Below are positions 6,247-8,913 of a stretch of DNA of 8,913 nt, piece after piece. Both the position numbers and the translations under genes were made by a program. Origin of the DNA: Candidatus Hydrogenedentota bacterium (lineage in GTDB: Bacteria > Hydrogenedentota > Hydrogenedentia > Hydrogenedentales > SLHB01); the NCBI GenBank assembly GCA_029262095.1, contig JAJDAB010000476.1, forward strand, positions 1 through 8,913. Reading direction: 5' to 3'. A model generated the notes under the pieces. It ran no database searches and was not told where the DNA came from. It was given only the letters and a program-made list of their open reading frames with translations. How positions within the stretch are numbered: position 1 is the stretch's first letter; every line of letters starts with the position of its first letter.

Positions 6247-6987
6247 ATGACCGAACAGACCGTATCCATCGCGACAACCGATGGCGACATGGAGTCTTAT
6301 ATATTCCGCCCGGACGAATCTGGCGTCTATCCCGCCGTCATTCTGTATATGGATGCGCCGGGAATCCGCGAGGAATTGTTCGATTTCTGCCGGCGCATCG
6401 CAAAACAAGGGTACTGTGTGTTGTTGCCGGATATGTACTACCGATTAGGCCAATTGCGATTCGATTACAACGAACTTGCGAACGAAACGTCGGACGCACG
6501 CAAGCGGATGTTCGGAGCGATGTACAGCCTTAGCAACAAGCTGATCGTTGATGACACGCGTGCGATGTTGGAATTCTTAGCAGCGGATACCCTTGTGAAA
6601 GACGGCCCTAAAGGTTGTATCGGATACTGTATGAGCGGTCAGTACGTCGTGTCGGCGGTCGGCTCGTTTCCCAAAGATTTTGGCGCGGGTGCTTCGTTGT
6701 ACGGGGTCGGCATCGTCACCGACGAGTCGGATTCCCCTCACCGCCTTGCAAAAGACATCAATGCGGAGTTGTATCTCGGGTTCGCGGAGACGGACAGCTA
6801 TGTGCCGGACAATGTAATTCCAGACCTTAAGGCTGAATTGGACGAACACAGCGTCACGTACAAGCTCGATGTTTGGCCAGGAACGGAACACGGGTTCTGT
6901 TTTCCGGCTCGGCCGCTGTACAAGGAAGATGCGGCCGAACAGGTGTGGACGATTGTGTTCGATCTCTTCGAGCGGCGGCTGAAGTAA
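6247..6987 (+). CDS. Dienelactone hydrolase family protein
   Basis: A 246-residue alpha/beta-hydrolase of the dienelactone hydrolase family, predicted cytoplasmic (no signal peptide). The nucleophile elbow is GYCMSG with C128 as the expected nucleophile. The acid is D183 in FAETDSYVPD, and the His is H215 in GTEHGFCF, giving the Cys-Asp-His triad of classical dienelactone hydrolases. The family elbow is usually GxCxGG; here the second-to-last Gly is Ser. D36 in YMDAPGI aligns with the family's oxyanion/Glu region. Length matches the family (about 230-250). Classical members open dienelactones to maleylacetate in chloroaromatic degradation, but many homologues act on other esters or lactones, and nothing here shows chlorocatechol genes, so the substrate is open. 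It is the first gene of the rightward run, behind a candidate promoter with an inverted repeat. Confidence 0.9.
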   Translation: MTEQTVSIATTDGDMESYIFRPDESGVYPAVILYMDAPGIREELFDFCRRIAKQGYCVLLPDMYYRLGQLRFDYNELANETSDARKRMFGAMYSLSNKLIVDDTRAMLEFLAADTLVKDGPKGCIGYCMSGQYVVSAVGSFPKDFGAGASLYGVGIVTDESDSPHRLAKDINAELYLGFAETDSYVPDNVIPDLKAELDEHSVTYKLDVWPGTEHGFCFPARPLYKEDAAEQVWTIVFDLFERRLK

Positions 6988-7078
6988 TCGCGCTCAGTTT
7001 TTCGCAAGCGTGGTATGCGCAAACTTTATCTGGTAGCGTGCCCGTATAACTCCAGTGCAGTATTGTTTTCAGCGCGGT

Positions 7079-7083
7079 GAGGA
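7079..7083 (+). promoter_or_regulatory. Ribosome binding site of the transporter gene
   Basis: GAGGA lies 7 nt before ATG 7091. This favours the ATG over the in-frame GTG at 7055. The 103-bp gap before the gene (6988-7090) also holds TATAAC (7045-7050), but no acceptable -35 lies at the right distance, so co-transcription with the hydrolase is the simpler reading. Confidence 0.65.
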
Positions 7084-7090
7084 AATCAGC

Positions 7091-8515
7091 ATGACCGTTC
7101 AGATTCCTTCAATGAAGGATCACGATCTCCCGAAGCGGGAGAAGAGTTTTTGGAGGTTAACCGGACCGGGCGCGGTCATGGTAGGTCTCGCGATTGGCTC
7201 AGGCGAAATGGTGCTGTGGCCTTGGATCACCGCGAGATTCGGTGCGGGAATGGCATGGGCAGCGATTCTCGGCATCTTCATTCAAATGTGGATCAATTTC
7301 GAGATCGGTCGTTGGGCGATTGCTACGGGCGAAAGTGCATTCACGGGTTTCGCGCGGGTCTCGCGCAATTTCATTTTGTTCTTCATGGCCGCATTGTTCG
7401 TGCTCGCCTGGGTGCCGGGTTGGGCGCGTGCTACAGGCGTAATCATCCGGTACTTAATATTCGGCCTCAATGATGTTGGTGCGGATTGGCAGTGGACGAT
7501 CCTGGTGTACGTCGCTGTTTTTGCAACGCTCTTCGGCCCCAAACGAATTTACGCTACGCTCGAACGAGTCGTTTCGGTGCTTGTAATCGTCGTCGTTGTG
7601 GGCATGATCCTTGTGGTCGTTCAAATCGGTTCGTGGGAGCACGTCGCCGAGCTCGGTCGAGGCCTCGTAAACTTCGGCGAGATCGAGTTGGCCGATGACT
7701 TTTCGTTTATGCGCTTTTTTGGTGCGCTCGTGTTCGTTGGAGCTGGCGGGTTTGGACAGCTTTACTACGCCTATTACTTGCGCGACAAGGGCATCGGCAT
7801 GGGCGCGCAAATCCCGGAGTTGCATAGCGCGCTGCGCGACCAGGGCGAATCCAACACAGAAATCGGGTATACATTTCCCGACACCGAAGAGAACCAATCT
7901 CGGTTTCGCGATTGGTTCTTGTACGTCAAACTCGACAATGTGTTGTACTTCTTCTTGCTCAACACGTTTATCACGTTGTTGTTCATGTACGGTGCGTTGG
8001 TGGTCTTTCACTCGAACGGCATCGTGCCACAAGAGAGCACAATCATCTGGGATCTTTCGCAGATGCTGGAACCGGCGATGGGTTCGTTCGGCCACTACCT
8101 ATTCTTAATTGTCGCGTTCGCGGCCATGTTCAGCACGCAGCTCGCGATCTCCGATGGCGGTTGGCGTATCTGGACGGATATGGTGCACACCAACATCGCT
8201 TTTGCACGCAAATTCACACCGGGGCAACTGTATCTTCGGTTGGCGGTCATGTTGGCGATCGTGGGTATTTTCAGCACTTGGTTTTTCGAGACCTTCGACG
8301 TTAAATTGTTGGACTTCTTCTTCATTAATGCGGCCATTAACGGCGGGGCGATGGCGGTGTGGGTTCCGCTTGTGTTGTATATCAACTTGAAGTTTCTCCC
8401 GAAATCGGCGCGACCTCATCCAATAAACGTCGTGATGATGTTAGTGGCGACAGTGTTCTATGCAAGTTTCGCCGCCTACACGGTGTGGGATTTTGTCTCC
8501 AGGCAACTCGCCTAA
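7091..8515 (+). CDS. Nramp-fold membrane transporter lacking the classical metal site
   Basis: A 474-residue inner-membrane protein with about 11 hydrophobic segments, as in the Nramp (LeuT-fold) family. Approximate examples are 24-45, 50-70, a TM6 around 213-230, and the last near the C-terminus. The GPG at 25-27 anchors TM1. Counting from it, the canonical DPGN metal motif is replaced by G36-S37-G38-E39. In TM6 the canonical MPH is replaced by F221-G222-Q223 within VGAGGFGQLYY. Residues that coordinate Mn2+/Fe2+ in true Nramps (Asp, Asn, Met) are therefore absent, and a different substrate is likely. A hydrophilic loop of about 50 residues rich in Arg, Asp and Glu follows TM6. Databases tend to call such proteins divalent metal transporters, but the motifs do not support that. 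Its neighbours are a hydrolase and a 2-hydroxyacid dehydrogenase, which might suggest an organic-acid substrate (inference). Confidence 0.82.
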   Translation: MTVQIPSMKDHDLPKREKSFWRLTGPGAVMVGLAIGSGEMVLWPWITARFGAGMAWAAILGIFIQMWINFEIGRWAIATGESAFTGFARVSRNFILFFMAALFVLAWVPGWARATGVIIRYLIFGLNDVGADWQWTILVYVAVFATLFGPKRIYATLERVVSVLVIVVVVGMILVVVQIGSWEHVAELGRGLVNFGEIELADDFSFMRFFGALVFVGAGGFGQLYYAYYLRDKGIGMGAQIPELHSALRDQGESNTEIGYTFPDTEENQSRFRDWFLYVKLDNVLYFFLLNTFITLLFMYGALVVFHSNGIVPQESTIIWDLSQMLEPAMGSFGHYLFLIVAFAAMFSTQLAISDGGWRIWTDMVHTNIAFARKFTPGQLYLRLAVMLAIVGIFSTWFFETFDVKLLDFFFINAAINGGAMAVWVPLVLYINLKFLPKSARPHPINVVMMLVATVFYASFAAYTVWDFVSRQLA

Positions 8516-8548
8516 TCAGCGATGTGTATCTATTTTTGAAAGGTGGTC

Positions 8549-8913
8549 ATGTTCGAAGACTACAAAGTACCTGACGATATCGCGATTCGGTTGAACGTGG
8601 ATGACGTTCGCCGTTCGCTTGAGAATATCTTTGGTGCGCTCGGCATGCCTGATGCAAATGCACAGCGTGCGGCGGACGTGTTGGTTTACGCGGATGTTCG
8701 GGGTATTGAGTCGCATGGCGTGAGCTATATGATGCAGTGGTATGTCCAGGGATTAAGGAAAGGTTGGATCAACCCAACGCCCAGTCCCAAGCCGATCCGG
8801 GAGATGCCGGGGTGTGCCACGCTAGATGGCGACGAGGGCGTTGGCATCGACGTTGGTCCGCAAGCCATGGAAATGGCAATGGATAAGGCAGATGCATGCG
8901 GCGTCGGTGCGGT
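8549..8913 (+). CDS. LDH2/MDH2-family 2-hydroxyacid dehydrogenase (5' part, cut by right edge)
   Basis: The first 121 residues of a malate/L-lactate (LDH2/MDH2) dehydrogenase, a family of NAD(P)-dependent enzymes unrelated to the Rossmann-fold lactate and malate dehydrogenases. Family members oxidise malate, L-lactate, L-sulfolactate, ureidoglycolate or similar 2-hydroxyacids. Recognition rests on ADVRGIESHGV (48-58), with the conserved SHG histidine H56, on LDGDEGVGIDVGPQAMEMAM, and on the closing CGVGAV, which leads into the family's next core motif. Full-length members have about 330-360 residues, so roughly two thirds is missing. The start follows AAAGGTGG, with AAAGG 5 nt before the ATG. 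The gene begins 33 bp after the transporter stop, so the two are very likely co-transcribed. The particular substrate cannot be chosen from this fragment. Confidence 0.9.
   Translation, partial: MFEDYKVPDDIAIRLNVDDVRRSLENIFGALGMPDANAQRAADVLVYADVRGIESHGVSYMMQWYVQGLRKGWINPTPSPKPIREMPGCATLDGDEGVGIDVGPQAMEMAMDKADACGVGA

Noticed and set aside
5854..6408. Antisense 184-codon reading frame across the divergent spacer
   Set aside because: It overlaps the first part of the hydrolase gene on the opposite strand, has no recognisable domain, and covers the promoter/palindrome.
6247..6987. Calling the hydrolase a chlorocatechol-pathway dienelactone hydrolase
   Set aside because: The triad fits the family, but no chlorocatechol dioxygenase, cycloisomerase or maleylacetate reductase is present in the window.
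7045..7050. TATAAC as a -10 for a separate transporter promoter
   Set aside because: No TTGACA-like hexamer occurs 15-19 nt upstream, and there is no extended -10.
7454..8095. 213-codon antisense frame within the transporter gene
   Set aside because: It lies wholly inside a strong membrane-protein gene. Its Arg/His/Asp-rich composition is typical of a shadow frame.

Overview
This window is moderately GC-rich bacterial DNA with dense coding and clear Shine-Dalgarno sites. It carries seven genes, two of them cut by the window edges. They look like carboxylic-acid and acyl-CoA catabolism from an environmental heterotroph. One protein has a cleavable Sec-type signal peptide. A short GACAGGAT/TACAGGAT repeat resembles motifs I remember from genomes of uncultured environmental bacteria. 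I cannot assign a phylum from the sequence alone. I saw no rRNA, tRNA, CRISPR array, transposase or phage gene.

Layout. (1) Positions 1-1176, plus strand: the 3' part of an acyl-CoA carboxylase carboxyltransferase. (2) A three-gene minus-strand run lies tail-to-tail against it with only 2 bp between the stop codons. In transcription order it holds an 805-aa tandem CaiB/BaiF CoA-transferase (5806-3389), an exported protein with two vicinal-oxygen-chelate (VOC) domains (3359-2457), and an ACAD10/11-type acyl-CoA dehydrogenase (2396-1179). The gaps of 29 and 60 bp suggest one operon. (3) Positions 5807-6246: a 440-bp divergent control region. It has a TTGACA -35-like box facing the CoA-transferase, a degenerate 8-bp repeat, and a plausible sigma70 promoter facing right whose -10 lies inside an 8-bp perfect inverted repeat. 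(4) A plus-strand run: a dienelactone-hydrolase-family protein (6247-6987), an Nramp-fold membrane protein lacking the classical metal-binding motifs (7091-8515), and the start of an LDH2/MDH2-family NAD(P)-dependent 2-hydroxyacid dehydrogenase (8549 to the window end).

How they may work together (inference). The permease could bring in an organic acid, with the hydrolase and the 2-hydroxyacid dehydrogenase processing a lactone, ester or hydroxyacid. The CoA-transferase could activate the acid to its CoA thioester, the dehydrogenase could introduce a 2,3-double bond, and the carboxylase could carboxylate the acyl- or enoyl-CoA. The substrate cannot be read from the sequence. The most notable features are the apparently inactivated first half of the CoA-transferase (Asn for the catalytic Asp), the metal-site-less Nramp homologue, the exported VOC protein inside an acyl-CoA operon, and the palindrome-embedded promoter.
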